Assembly: GCA_946479985.1 (NCBI GenBank)
Contig: CAMLIF010000099.1
Coordinates: 1-15,060, forward strand
Direction: 5' to 3'
DNA: 15,060 bases
Source: an uncultured Flavobacteriales bacterium
GTDB lineage: Bacteria; Bacteroidota; Bacteroidia; Flavobacteriales; Crocinitomicaceae
The notes below the pieces were generated by a model. The model had not been told where the DNA came from. It saw only the letters and a list, made by a program, of their open reading frames with translations, and searched no databases. The position numbers and the translations under genes are program-made. Positions 1-8,189 of this stretch are shown here, piece after piece (the stretch's first letter is position 1; each line of letters opens with the position of its first letter).

Positions 1-890
1 AGGAAGCTACCGAAGAGCCTAAAGCTGATACTGTTGTCAGAAACTGGACTTCCAAAACAATTTTTGGGCTTAACGGCTCTCAATCGTCTTTTGTGAATTG
101 GGCTGCCGGTGGACGAAATAATGTTTCTATGCTTGGTTTCATCGATGCTTCCATTAAGTATGAAAAATACGATATGAAGTGGACGAATGATCTGAAATTT
201 GCGCTTGGTGGTTTGCGTTATATTGACTCGACGGGTAAAGCAGACGGTTTGCAAAAAACAGACGACCGTATTGATCTTGCTTCGACTTTCGGTCTGAAAT
301 TTAAAGAGCACTGGTTCTATACCGCAACAGCCGGGTTTAAAACTCAAAGTCTGGATGGTTTTGCTTTTCCGAATGATTCTGTTCCAATTTCACGCTGGTT
401 AGCTCCGGCATACATTAATGTTTCCATAGGTATTGAATATGCTCCGAGCGCAGCTTTTAATCTCTACGTTTCTCCCCTGGCCGGAAAAATTACTTTGGTA
501 AAAGACCAAACTTTAGCCAATGCGGGAGCTTTTGGTGTTGATAAAGCTGTTTACGATGAAGCAGGAATCTTAATTACTGCGGGAAAACAAGTGCGTTATG
601 AATTCGGGGCTTATGTTCGGTTAAAATTCCAAAAGGAAATTTTCAAGAACATTGAAATGCGCACCAAAGCAGATTTTTTCTCCAATTATTTGAACAAAGC
701 GCAAAACATTGATGTGAATCTGGAGAATATTTTTGCGTTTAAAGTCAATGAATGGTTCTCTGCAAGTTTGCAGTGGAATTTGATTTATGATGATGACATT
801 AAAACAACTGACAGAAACGGATCTTTTGGCCCGCATGTGCAGTTTAAATCGGTACTTGGATTAGGAATATCCTATACTTTAACTAAATAA
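1..890 (+). CDS. DUF3078 family protein, N-terminus missing
   Basis: The reading frame is open from base 3 with no start before a GTG at 93, so the gene begins outside the window; 295 residues are visible. The segment with W-T-S-K, then GLNGSQSSFVNWAAGG (bases about 60-114), matches the hallmark of DUF3078, a Bacteroidota-specific family usually predicted to be an outer-membrane or periplasmic beta-rich protein. The rest alternates short hydrophobic and polar stretches like beta strands and ends with a strand-like, aromatic C-terminus (LGLGISYTLTK). The biochemical role of the family is unknown to me. The GTG at 93 is internal to the family motif and is not a credible start. The stop is four bases before the next gene, so the two are very likely co-transcribed. 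The family call is strong; outer-membrane location is inference. Confidence 0.85.
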   Translation, partial: EATEEPKADTVVRNWTSKTIFGLNGSQSSFVNWAAGGRNNVSMLGFIDASIKYEKYDMKWTNDLKFALGGLRYIDSTGKADGLQKTDDRIDLASTFGLKFKEHWFYTATAGFKTQSLDGFAFPNDSVPISRWLAPAYINVSIGIEYAPSAAFNLYVSPLAGKITLVKDQTLANAGAFGVDKAVYDEAGILITAGKQVRYEFGAYVRLKFQKEIFKNIEMRTKADFFSNYLNKAQNIDVNLENIFAFKVNEWFSASLQWNLIYDDDIKTTDRNGSFGPHVQFKSVLGLGISYTLTK

Positions 891-894
891 TTGA

Positions 895-2976
895 ATGAAT
901 TTCTTCTCCGATTTATCCCTTTGGTGGATCCCGTTGTTTGCCTTATTTGCTGTAGGAATTAGTTATTTCTATTACTTCAGGACCTCGCAAAAAACTTCGT
1001 GGGAGAAGAAAGAAACGCGCATACTTTTCGGATTAAGATCTACCGGACTTTTTCTTCTGCTTTTGATGCTTCTCGGATTGGTTTGGGAAAGTATTTCTTA
1101 CAGGCAGGAAAAACCGCTTTTCGTTACCATGATCGATCAATCAGCTTCCATGATGAATTACAAAGACAGCACACGTATTAAAGGTGAAATTGAAAGTTTC
1201 AGGCAAGCATTGGCCGAACGTTACGGTGATAAATTTGAATTACGAACACTTTCTATTGGTGAGAAAGTAACTCCGAATGATACGCTGCGATTTAATCAGA
1301 AGAAATCAAACTTAGCGGCAGGATTTGATCACTTGCACGATCAGTTCTTCAACCGGAATTTGGGTGGAGTGGTTTTGATCTCGGATGGAAATTTCAATGA
1401 TGGCGCTCATCCGATGTATTCGGCAGAGCGACTTCAATTTACTCCCGTCTTTACTTTGGGCGTTGGTGATACGATCAACAAGAAAGACCTGGCATTGCGC
1501 TCTGTACTTTCGAATGAAGTGGCTTTTACCAATAACATATTCCCTATAGAAGCTATCGTTGATGCTAATAAATTTGCCGGTTCCAGGGTCGAAGTTTCCC
1601 TTTTACACAATGGAAAAGCAATTCAGCGAAAATCGGTTCAAATTTCTAATTCAGCTTTCGATCAGCAGCGTGTATTGTTTGAAGTAGAAGCAAAGGAAAA
1701 AGGATTTCAGCGCTATTCAGTAGTTGTGGAACATAAAAAAGGCGAGTTTACATTCGACAATAACACCCAGACCTGCTACATTGAAATCGTTGATACAAAA
1801 TCAGATATTGTGATTCTTGCTGATGCGCCACACCCTGATTTAGCTGCGATTCGTTCTGTTTTATCGCTTGACAAACGAACGACCATTCAAACTGATCTGA
1901 CATCTGCCTATACAATTAAAACCAAGTTACCTGATTTGGTTATTTGGTATGAGAACGGAACAAAACCAAATTACGGATTGTTCCAGCAGTTGAAAGACAA
2001 AGGCGTTCCCGTTTGGTTTGTTTTGGGACCAACCATTTCAATTACATCGTTGAATCAATTTGGATTGAATATTAAGATTCCGAATACTTCGCAGCAAGAT
2101 GATGTTTATCCAACGATTTCTTCCGGATTCAACGCGTTTCAATTTACTGACGACTCCCAGGAAATGCTTCGTCTCGCGCCACCGTTGCGTGCTAAATTCG
2201 GAAGTGTTGGAATTCCTAATGACGCCGAAGTTTTACTGACTCAGCGAGTTGGAAACATTACCAAGAAGGATCCTTTATTTTTGATTCTCAATAGCAGAAA
2301 AGCGAAAATAGGTGTTACGCTTGGTGAAGGAATCTGGCGCTGGAAAATGAAGGAATTCATGGTCAAAAAGTCGAATGCCGGCTTTGAAGAATTTGTAAAC
2401 AAAGTTGCCAGTTATCTGACCATTAAGCAGAACACAGACCCATTCAGGGTAACATTCCCGAAACGATTCAATGTTTCGGAAGACATTGAAGCCAAAGCGG
2501 AATATTACAGTGAAGCAATGGAGTTGATTACAACTCCTGAAATTTCATTGACCGTTACAAAAACAGGAGGGAAGCCGGTAAAAGTTTCCTTTACTCCGGT
2601 TTCTAATTTCTATAAAGCCGGTTTAGGACAATTAACAGCAGGAACGTACAGATGGATGGCAACTGCGAAATATAAAGGAAAAACAATTTCAAAGTCCGGA
2701 ACATTTGTAGTAGATGATATTGCTTTAGAGCAATTGACAAACCGGGCAGATTTCAACGTGTTGCAGCAAGTTTCCAAACAATCTGACGGCTCATTCCACC
2801 CGTTAAAAGATTACAACAAACTTCTGAACGAATTGGAGAAACGATCGGATATTGCTACCGTGCAATTTGAAGATTCAGGTTTCACTTCAATCATAGATTG
2901 GTGGTGGTATTTTGTAATCATGATCATTGTTTTCGGCACGGAATGGTTTCTGAGAAGACGCTGGGGAAGTTATTAA
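895..2976 (+). CDS. Membrane-anchored VWA domain protein
   Basis: This 693-residue protein has two N-terminal membrane segments (about residues 9-28 and 46-64), a von Willebrand factor A domain from about 75 to 200, and a C-terminal membrane helix (about 667-686) followed by a basic tail (RRRW). The metal-binding MIDAS motif D-Q-S-A-S is at residues 81-85, and the following LISDGN (161-166) supplies the second conserved aspartate. Residues about 300-380 (IVILADAPHPD and VIWYENG...GVPVWFVLGP) resemble a class I glutamine-amidotransferase-like fold, as seen in BatA-like Bacteroidota proteins. The segment between is probably extracytoplasmic and beta-rich. It directly follows the DUF3078 gene. 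Known VWA proteins of this layout mediate metal-dependent protein contacts in the envelope; the partner here is unknown. The VWA call is firm; any link to aerotolerance-type Bat proteins is only by resemblance. Confidence 0.85.
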   Translation: MNFFSDLSLWWIPLFALFAVGISYFYYFRTSQKTSWEKKETRILFGLRSTGLFLLLLMLLGLVWESISYRQEKPLFVTMIDQSASMMNYKDSTRIKGEIESFRQALAERYGDKFELRTLSIGEKVTPNDTLRFNQKKSNLAAGFDHLHDQFFNRNLGGVVLISDGNFNDGAHPMYSAERLQFTPVFTLGVGDTINKKDLALRSVLSNEVAFTNNIFPIEAIVDANKFAGSRVEVSLLHNGKAIQRKSVQISNSAFDQQRVLFEVEAKEKGFQRYSVVVEHKKGEFTFDNNTQTCYIEIVDTKSDIVILADAPHPDLAAIRSVLSLDKRTTIQTDLTSAYTIKTKLPDLVIWYENGTKPNYGLFQQLKDKGVPVWFVLGPTISITSLNQFGLNIKIPNTSQQDDVYPTISSGFNAFQFTDDSQEMLRLAPPLRAKFGSVGIPNDAEVLLTQRVGNITKKDPLFLILNSRKAKIGVTLGEGIWRWKMKEFMVKKSNAGFEEFVNKVASYLTIKQNTDPFRVTFPKRFNVSEDIEAKAEYYSEAMELITTPEISLTVTKTGGKPVKVSFTPVSNFYKAGLGQLTAGTYRWMATAKYKGKTISKSGTFVVDDIALEQLTNRADFNVLQQVSKQSDGSFHPLKDYNKLLNELEKRSDIATVQFEDSGFTSIIDWWWYFVIMIIVFGTEWFLRRRWGSY

Positions 2977-2998
2977 AAGGTGGTTGTTTCAGGACATA

Positions 2999-3036
2999 AA
3001 AAAGTAGGGACAGGTCGCGACCTGTCCCTACTTTTT
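2999..3036. terminator. 38-bp perfect palindrome, likely bidirectional terminator
   Basis: Bases 2999-3036 form a perfect inverted repeat with two 19-base arms and no spacer (centre between 3017 and 3018). A GC-rich core is flanked by AAAAA on one side and TTTTT on the other. It lies between the stops of two convergent genes, so RNA from either strand would make a long stem ending in a U run, as expected for a shared intrinsic terminator. The lack of any unpaired loop and the very clean symmetry are also typical of dispersed intergenic palindromic repeats; copy number elsewhere would decide. Confidence 0.85.
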
Positions 3037-3054
3037 ATCAATAAATTCCCGGAA

Positions 3055-3972
3055 TTATTTTTTCATTGTATTCTGAGCCATCATCTGTTTCATGGTTTTG
3101 TCCATTCCTTCAGTTGATCCGTCTAGGAAAATAACGTTTCCTTGTCCTTTTTCAGCAAACTCTTTCACCGCTTCCGTCCACATAGAGAACAAAATAAGTG
3201 ACGTGTCGAGGTTTGCAGATTTCATTTGCTCAGCAGCTTCCGTCATACCGCGTGCAACTTCTTCTCGGAACAAGGCAATACCCTGACCTTTCAGTTGAGC
3301 GGCTTCTTTTTCCGCTTGTGCAGCAATTTTAATGGCATTTCCGTCTGCTTCGGCACCTTTTGTTTTTGTGATCAATAAAGCCTGACCTTCGTTTTCTGCA
3401 GCAGCTTTCAGGTTGTTTGAAGCTACTACTTTCGCCATTGAAGTAGTGATTTCTGCATCAAAAGTAATATCATTCAATTGTAAGTCAATTAAGTGAAATC
3501 CCCAGGTTTCCAATGTATTATCCAAGCGGTCTTTTACATCATCAACGATTTCTCTGCGCAACAAAAGAATTTCCGCTTGTTTCTTTGTTGCAACATATCC
3601 GCGAACAGAACCTTCAATTGTGCGGACCAAAGCCTGGGAGAAACTACGTCCATCTACGAATTTAAAGGCCACTTTCTTAATGGTCTCTTCGTCTGCGTCG
3701 ATTACAGCATAAACCAGCATTGCTTTAAAGTATACATTTGCCTGATCTTGCGTAATTGCCTGAAATTCCATTTCATAAGCTCTGTTCTGAATAGAGATTT
3801 TACTCTGAACTTTTTCAAAGAATGGAATGCGCATGCTTAATCCCGGGGACAAAATTCTTCTATATTTTCCGAACAATGTGATGACAGATATTGTTCCTTG
3901 CTGAACTGTAATAAAACTCATTAATAAAATGAGCACTGCTACTCCAATTCCAACGTATAATGGTACATTCAT
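3055..3972 (-). CDS. SPFH/Band 7 (stomatin-like) membrane protein
   Basis: The 305-residue product has one N-terminal membrane helix (about residues 5-22). It continues directly into an SPFH/Band 7 domain (about 24-190), including the typical FGKYRRILSPGLSMRIPF region and the VRGYVATKKQAEILLLR segment. An Ala/Glu/Lys-rich coiled-coil stretch follows (about 185-250), then a short hydrophobic patch and a Met-rich tail (MKQMMAQ). SPFH proteins form large membrane-associated oligomeric rings or scaffolds and often organise microdomains or control membrane proteases. This form is closest to the short stomatin/HIR-type subgroup, not HflK/HflC, judging by size and the absence of a paired gene. There is no NfeD-type partner next to it. 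The ATG at 3972 is the only reasonable start because the helix begins right after it. It appears monocistronic, ending at the shared palindrome. Confidence 0.9.
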   Translation of the reverse strand: MNVPLYVGIGVAVLILLMSFITVQQGTISVITLFGKYRRILSPGLSMRIPFFEKVQSKISIQNRAYEMEFQAITQDQANVYFKAMLVYAVIDADEETIKKVAFKFVDGRSFSQALVRTIEGSVRGYVATKKQAEILLLRREIVDDVKDRLDNTLETWGFHLIDLQLNDITFDAEITTSMAKVVASNNLKAAAENEGQALLITKTKGAEADGNAIKIAAQAEKEAAQLKGQGIALFREEVARGMTEAAEQMKSANLDTSLILFSMWTEAVKEFAEKGQGNVIFLDGSTEGMDKTMKQMMAQNTMKK

Positions 3973-4104
3973 AAGTTATGATTTTTGTTAAATGTAAATA
4001 TTAGATCGCTGTATTTAACACTTGTTGAAAAAAAAGAACGAATCTTTTTGATCTTCAAAATAATAAACAAAAGAAACCAGCGTTGTTAGAGAAAATGCTT
4101 AAAA

Positions 4105-4251
4105 ATGCCTATGATAAAAAAATACTCAAAATCAGCGCAACAAGAGGTTGCGAATCCTTCTGCTGCTGTAATTAATCAGATTCTGAATTACAGCAAATCA
4201 CTGGAAGTGAAAAAACTAAAGCACGCTAAAGTGCTTGTTCAATTGAACTAA
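4105..4251 (+). CDS. Small conserved-looking protein, 48 residues
   Basis: An open frame from ATG 4105 to TAA 4249-4251 encodes 48 residues; a second in-frame ATG at 4111 would give 46 residues beginning MIKKYSKSAQ and is equally plausible. An in-frame TAG at 4087-4089 limits upstream starts. The peptide is basic and soluble, with a Lys/Ser-rich start, a central segment AVINQILNYSKSLEV (residues 21-35), probably helical, and a short C-terminal strand-like end (VLVQLN). It has no signal peptide or membrane helix. The gene has its own intrinsic terminator seven bases after the stop, which supports a real transcript. The sequence is reminiscent of short hypothetical proteins with an N-Y-S-K motif in Bacteroidota; this is from memory and unverified. 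Function is unknown. I see no clear promoter or other feature in 3973-4104. Confidence 0.65.
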   Translation: MPMIKKYSKSAQQEVANPSAAVINQILNYSKSLEVKKLKHAKVLVQLN

Positions 4252-4257
4252 AACAGG

Positions 4258-4286
4258 AAGCGACTTTAACGAGGTCGCTTTTTTTT
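4258..4286 (+). terminator. Intrinsic terminator of the small gene
   Basis: A 7-bp stem (AAGCGAC at 4258-4264 with GTCGCTT at 4274-4280) closes a 9-base loop and runs into eight Ts (4279-4286). It follows the stop of the 4105-4251 gene. The T run reaches the stop codon of the convergent gene (4285-4287), so the two 3' ends abut. There is no matching T run for the minus strand. Confidence 0.85.
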
Positions 4287-5568
4287 ATTCTGCTTTGTAA
4301 TTAACTACTATGAAATTGAGCCAGTTGGAATAGTAAATTCCCTCCAAACCACTACTGTCTTTTGTAGGACGTAATACAAGCCGAATTTTATACTTTCCCG
4401 GATTGTCAAAATGATAAAGAAAGGTCAGGTCTTGAGTCATGTTGTAAGTTTTCCCCGGATTGATAATCAGTTTTTTCTCACCTCCGGAATATGTGGCTTC
4501 CGAACCAGTGAAGAAATGTGCTTTTTCACCATCTTCTGAGACTGCCTCCAGGTAAAGTGCTTCATCCATCCTTTCAAACCCGAGGTTGATTGCTCCGGTT
4601 GCAAAGGTAATTGCGTTGTTACTTTTATTTTGAATCGTTAATTCTGCATAACAGGTAAAAGGCATATATGATTCAAGATCTAAATCTTCAGGTTGTATTA
4701 CTATTGTGTCCCGTTTGGATGTCATCGTGAAGAGAACTTTTTGGTCAATATTTGGGTTAATAGTTGTGTCAATAGATCGATTGCAATACTCATCGATGAA
4801 AAAGGTGCTATTTTCTCCGCCTTTAATCCAATCTTCGCAGGCCAAATCAGGCTTTCCAAGTTCAAAATATATCATTGCACGGTTGTGATGCCTAATCGCC
4901 AGGTTTTTTTGATCCATTGAGTAGTCTATCGCTTTTTGAAAATCGTCCATTCCTCCTTCCACATCCAATTTGGAGTTGAAACGTGCATTCCCTCGGGCAT
5001 CCAGAATAATCGGATTATTCGGTTCCAATGAATCAGCTTTATTTAGTAGTGAAATCATTTTATCATAATCTACCGGATCCTTATACCACAAATCCAGAGC
5101 TTCATGATACAAATTCAAGGTTTCCTTATTTCTGATTTTCTCTTTTACTGGAATAGTTATTTCGTAGATAAAGGTCGCAGCATCATTTAGTGGAAGCGAT
5201 TCGGTATTCGTGCCATGGCATAATGTGATTTTCTGATTACTTCTTAAAACCTCTAAATGATTTTCGGTGACTTTCTCTCTGTGTTTTGAACATAAAACGT
5301 AAAACAAGCTCAACTTTAGGTTGAGATTCTTTTCTTCGAAGAAAATGCTGTCAATAATCTTAACCGGCACCTCGAAAAGCACTTGAATCTGTTCGATATG
5401 TTGTTTTTGTAAATCAGTGGACAGAAATTTATCGTAGAAAAGAATAATACATGGTTCTTTCTTAACAACATCAATTGCGTTGCTTAGTTCTTTACTATCC
5501 CAAACAGTTTGTCCGAATACAGATAACTTCACTGAAAATAGGATGGCGATTAAAAGTATTAGTCTCAT
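4285..5568 (-). CDS. Secreted TPR-containing protein of unknown function
   Basis: The 427-residue product starts with a classic signal peptide (MRLILLIAILFSVKLSVFGQ, likely cut after Gln20), so it is exported. Residues 25-140 form an unrecognised mixed region (KKEPCIILFYDKF suggests a thioredoxin-like strand, but no CxxC is present). Residues about 150-262 look like tetratricopeptide repeats: LYHEALDLWYK, LLNKADSLEPNNPIILDARGNA, DDFQKAIDYS, and HHNRAMIYFELGKPDLACEDW, where the last two repeats are clearest. Residues about 280-425 are beta-rich and resemble an Ig-like or secreted accessory domain (GKYKIRLVLRP). TPRs usually bind protein partners, so this may be a periplasmic or surface scaffold; that is inference. 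A TAACTTTA element lies four bases before the ATG. The upstream peptidase gene has its own terminator, so this is probably a separate transcript. Confidence 0.75.
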   Translation of the reverse strand: MRLILLIAILFSVKLSVFGQTVWDSKELSNAIDVVKKEPCIILFYDKFLSTDLQKQHIEQIQVLFEVPVKIIDSIFFEEKNLNLKLSLFYVLCSKHREKVTENHLEVLRSNQKITLCHGTNTESLPLNDAATFIYEITIPVKEKIRNKETLNLYHEALDLWYKDPVDYDKMISLLNKADSLEPNNPIILDARGNARFNSKLDVEGGMDDFQKAIDYSMDQKNLAIRHHNRAMIYFELGKPDLACEDWIKGGENSTFFIDEYCNRSIDTTINPNIDQKVLFTMTSKRDTIVIQPEDLDLESYMPFTCYAELTIQNKSNNAITFATGAINLGFERMDEALYLEAVSEDGEKAHFFTGSEATYSGGEKKLIINPGKTYNMTQDLTFLYHFDNPGKYKIRLVLRPTKDSSGLEGIYYSNWLNFIVVNYKAE

Positions 5569-5572
5569 TCAG

Positions 5573-5580
5573 TAAAGTTA
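5573..5580 (-). promoter_or_regulatory. Possible -7 promoter element (TAACTTTA)
   Basis: Read on the minus strand, TAACTTTA differs from the Bacteroidota -7 consensus TAnnTTTG only at the last base and ends four bases before the ATG at 5568. No convincing -33 TTG is at the right spacing. It sits just after the peptidase terminator, where a promoter for the TPR gene is expected. The evidence is weak. Confidence 0.3.
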
Positions 5581-5592
5581 TTGTTTTTAAAC

Positions 5593-5621
5593 AAAAAAGA
5601 CTGCCCGAAAACCGAACAGTC
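5593..5621 (-). terminator. Intrinsic terminator of the M13 peptidase operon
   Basis: On the minus strand, GACTG at 5621-5617 pairs with CAGTC at 5603-5599. Two G-T wobbles and two G-C pairs extend this to a 9-bp stem around a 5-base loop, and six Ts follow (5598-5593). It lies 24 bases past the peptidase stop and separates that transcript from the TPR gene. Confidence 0.8.
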
Positions 5622-5644
5622 ATTTTCAACAATTTGTATGAAGA

Positions 5645-7708
5645 TTACCAGATTCTGGCAACTTTGTCTTCCGGATTGCGCATTTTATCGCCTGGCTGTA
5701 CATCAAAGGCCGCAAAGAATTCAGGACAATTCATTAAAGGCCCGTTTACTCTGAACATTCCGGGTGAATGCGGATCTGTGGCAATTCTGTTTTTCAATTC
5801 TGCTTCAGTATAATTGATTTTCCATAACTGAGCGTATGAAATAAAGAATCGTTGTGCAGGAGTATAACCATTGATTACTTTTCCTGATTTGAATTCTTCT
5901 GTCATTGCGTAAGCGTAGTAAGCCATTGTTAATCCGCCCAAATCCGCAATGTTTTCACCCATTGTCAGGTTAGAGTTCACACAATGCCCGTCGATAGGAC
6001 AGAAGCTGTCGAAAGTTGAACCCAACGTTTTTGTACGCTGCTCGAAAGCTTCACGATCCGATGCCTGCCACCAATCGGCAAAAGTTCCGTCGGCTCCGAA
6101 TTTCGATCCTTCATCATCAAATCCATGAGTGAATTCATGGCCTATCACCATTCCGATTCTTCCGTAATTTACGGCGTCTTCAGCATTTTCATCGAAGAAA
6201 GGAGGCTGCATAATTCCTGCAGGAAACGCAATTTCATTCAAAAGCGGGTGGTAATATGCATTCACCATGTGAGCCGGCATTCCCCATTCTTTTTTATCTA
6301 CAGGTTTGTAAAGTTTCCCGAAATTATCTTTTGAATCGTAAAGCGCAATGTTATCGATATTCGTAACGTAAGAATCAGCAGTAATGCTTATTGCTGTCAG
6401 GTCTTTCCATTCATCCGGACAAACCAGTTTACGGCCTATCGCATTCAACTTGTTTAAAGCTTCTTTTTTCGTTTCCGGCGACATCCAGTCGATTGTTTCG
6501 ATACGTGTTCTATAGGTAGCCAATAAGTTATCAACTAACGTGTTAATACGTGTTTTTGCGCTTTCGGAAAAGGTTTTCTCTACGAATACTTTACCCAATT
6601 TCTCACCGAGTGTAGAACCCGTAATATTGTCAATTGCACGTTCCTCAATTGGTTTCATTTCTTTTTTACCTGAAAGAACTCCCTGGTAGAAATCGAAATT
6701 TGTCTGAACGAAAGCAGAACTCAAAGATCCGGCATAATGATTCAATGTTTTCCATTTTAAGTAATTCGTCCAATCCGTGATAGAAGTGTTCTCGAATAGA
6801 TCATTGATCTTTGTTACATATTTCGGCTGGCCAACAACCAATGAGTCGAATGTCTGGCTTCCAACAAGTGTCAGATACAATTCGAAATCCATATTGGAAA
6901 GCTCTTTTTTCATATCCTTGTAAGCATACTTATTGTAAGTGTTTTCAGGAACACGCAGTTCTTCCGGGGCCATCATTGCACTTGCCAAAGCTGTTTCGAA
7001 CTCCAGGTTTTTTAAAGCAATCGCATTGGCCTGAGATTCTGAAGAACCAGACAAGACCAATATTTTCATCATATAGTCTACATACTTTTTGCGGATTTCA
7101 GCTTTGTTATCCTTGAAATAGAAGTCTTTGTTCGGCAATCCTAAACCGCTTTGACCGAAATAAGAAATATTTCCATCCACGTTTTTCAAATCCTGGCCAA
7201 CTCCGAATCCGAACAAGGAGTTAATTCCGTAACGGTGCTGTTCTGCCAAAACCTTGATAATATCTTCTTTCGAACGAATCTGATCAACATGCATCAATTT
7301 TTCTTTTAATACAGTCATTCCAGCTTCATCGCGTTTCTTCATGTCGGTATAAGACTTGTAATAATCACCCAGAAGTTGATTATCGGAACCCTTTGCGCCG
7401 TTTGCAGCAGCAGCATCAGCAAGTAATCCTTTTAAGATAGTTTTGTTTCTCTGATCGAGCTCGTTGAAACTTCCCCAGCGGGATTCTGAATTGGGCACAG
7501 GGTTTTCTTTACACCATGTTCCGTTGGCAAAAAGGAAAAAGTCGTCCTGCGGTTTTACCGACTTATCCATATAACTCAGAGAAATTGTTTTCGCATCGTC
7601 GTTTACATCATTTACAACGCTTACAACTGCATCGTCTTTCTTTCCTGAGGTGTTGTGGCATGAAACCAGGACCACACCTAATGCACTTAGTGCGATAATT
7701 TTTTTCAT
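5645..7708 (-). CDS. M13 family zinc metallopeptidase, lipoprotein
   Basis: The 687-residue protein is a neprilysin/PepO-type endopeptidase. The N-terminus is a lipoprotein signal with lipobox LVSC, giving lipidation at Cys17 and anchoring to a membrane. The M13 N-terminal domain begins near residue 42 (MDKSVKPQDDFFLFANGTW). The catalytic features are complete: substrate-binding N-A-Y-Y (483-486), zinc motif HEFTH (524-528) with catalytic Glu525, third zinc ligand Glu585 in GENIADLGG (584-592), and the transition-state DPHSPG with His647. The C-terminus ends in RIW, as is usual for the family (VW/IW ends). The length is typical. M13 enzymes cleave oligopeptides, so a role in periplasmic or surface peptide degradation is likely; the substrate is unknown. 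Its ATG overlaps the TGA of the upstream acetyltransferase gene (ATGA), implying translational coupling. Confidence 0.95.
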   Translation of the reverse strand: MKKIIALSALGVVLVSCHNTSGKKDDAVVSVVNDVNDDAKTISLSYMDKSVKPQDDFFLFANGTWCKENPVPNSESRWGSFNELDQRNKTILKGLLADAAAANGAKGSDNQLLGDYYKSYTDMKKRDEAGMTVLKEKLMHVDQIRSKEDIIKVLAEQHRYGINSLFGFGVGQDLKNVDGNISYFGQSGLGLPNKDFYFKDNKAEIRKKYVDYMMKILVLSGSSESQANAIALKNLEFETALASAMMAPEELRVPENTYNKYAYKDMKKELSNMDFELYLTLVGSQTFDSLVVGQPKYVTKINDLFENTSITDWTNYLKWKTLNHYAGSLSSAFVQTNFDFYQGVLSGKKEMKPIEERAIDNITGSTLGEKLGKVFVEKTFSESAKTRINTLVDNLLATYRTRIETIDWMSPETKKEALNKLNAIGRKLVCPDEWKDLTAISITADSYVTNIDNIALYDSKDNFGKLYKPVDKKEWGMPAHMVNAYYHPLLNEIAFPAGIMQPPFFDENAEDAVNYGRIGMVIGHEFTHGFDDEGSKFGADGTFADWWQASDREAFEQRTKTLGSTFDSFCPIDGHCVNSNLTMGENIADLGGLTMAYYAYAMTEEFKSGKVINGYTPAQRFFISYAQLWKINYTEAELKNRIATDPHSPGMFRVNGPLMNCPEFFAAFDVQPGDKMRNPEDKVARIW

Positions 7709-8163
7709 TTTGTTGGATTTAATAGCATTTCAACATGTGGGATATCGTCTTCGAAATATTCCTTTCCGGTTGATTCAAAACCTGTTTTATTGTAGAACGA
7801 TTCCAGGTGTTTTTGGGCTGAAATACGAATAGGAACAATTCCGAATTCTTCATGCGCAAAATTGACGCATTTTTCCATTAGTTCTAATCCTACTCCGGTT
7901 CCGCGGAATTCAGGATTGAGAACAACTCTTCCGATTGCTACTTCTTCGTACGCCAATCCCGGAGGAAGAATACGTGCCGTAGCAATTACATCTCCTTTTC
8001 CATCTCTCAGAATCAGGTGATAACACTTTTTGTCTTTACCGTCCAGGTCAAGATAAGAACAGTTTTGTTCTACCACAAATGCCTTCAGGCGAAGCGCGAT
8101 GATGTCATGGAACTCATTAATGGTTAGTTCCTTGTACGGTTTAAATTGCCAGTCTAAATGCAT
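7705..8163 (-). CDS. elaA: ElaA-like GNAT family N-acetyltransferase
   Basis: This small single-domain GNAT acetyltransferase has the ElaA signature near its N-terminus (LRLKAFVVEQNCSYLDLDGKD), and length and composition match E. coli ElaA (about 153 residues). The acetyl-CoA-binding motif A is clear: VAIGRVVLNPEFRGTGVG, with R-G-T-G-V-G giving the R/Q-x-x-G-x-G/A pyrophosphate loop. A later segment ISAQKHLESFYNKTGF is the usual motif B. I start it at the ATG at 8163 (152 residues); the frame also extends to a TTG two codons earlier, which is less likely. It acetylates an unknown substrate using acetyl-CoA in the cytosol. Its stop overlaps the M13 peptidase ATG, so the two are one transcription unit, but no functional link is obvious. 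Confidence 0.9.
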   Translation of the reverse strand: MHLDWQFKPYKELTINEFHDIIALRLKAFVVEQNCSYLDLDGKDKKCYHLILRDGKGDVIATARILPPGLAYEEVAIGRVVLNPEFRGTGVGLELMEKCVNFAHEEFGIVPIRISAQKHLESFYNKTGFESTGKEYFEDDIPHVEMLLNPTK

Positions 8164-8189
8164 ATTCAATTACTAATTATGAATTACTG

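Noticed and set aside
3493..3840. A 115-codon open frame on the plus strand across the Band 7 gene
   Set aside because: It lies wholly antisense to a clear SPFH coding region, has Cys/Phe-rich composition without any domain, and has no promoter or spacing of its own.
6811..7116. A 101-codon plus-strand frame opposite the M13 peptidase
   Set aside because: It is antisense to a confident coding region and shows no recognisable features.
8164..8169. TTG start for the ElaA-like protein two codons upstream
   Set aside because: An ATG follows immediately at 8163 and fits the usual ElaA length; nothing favours TTG.
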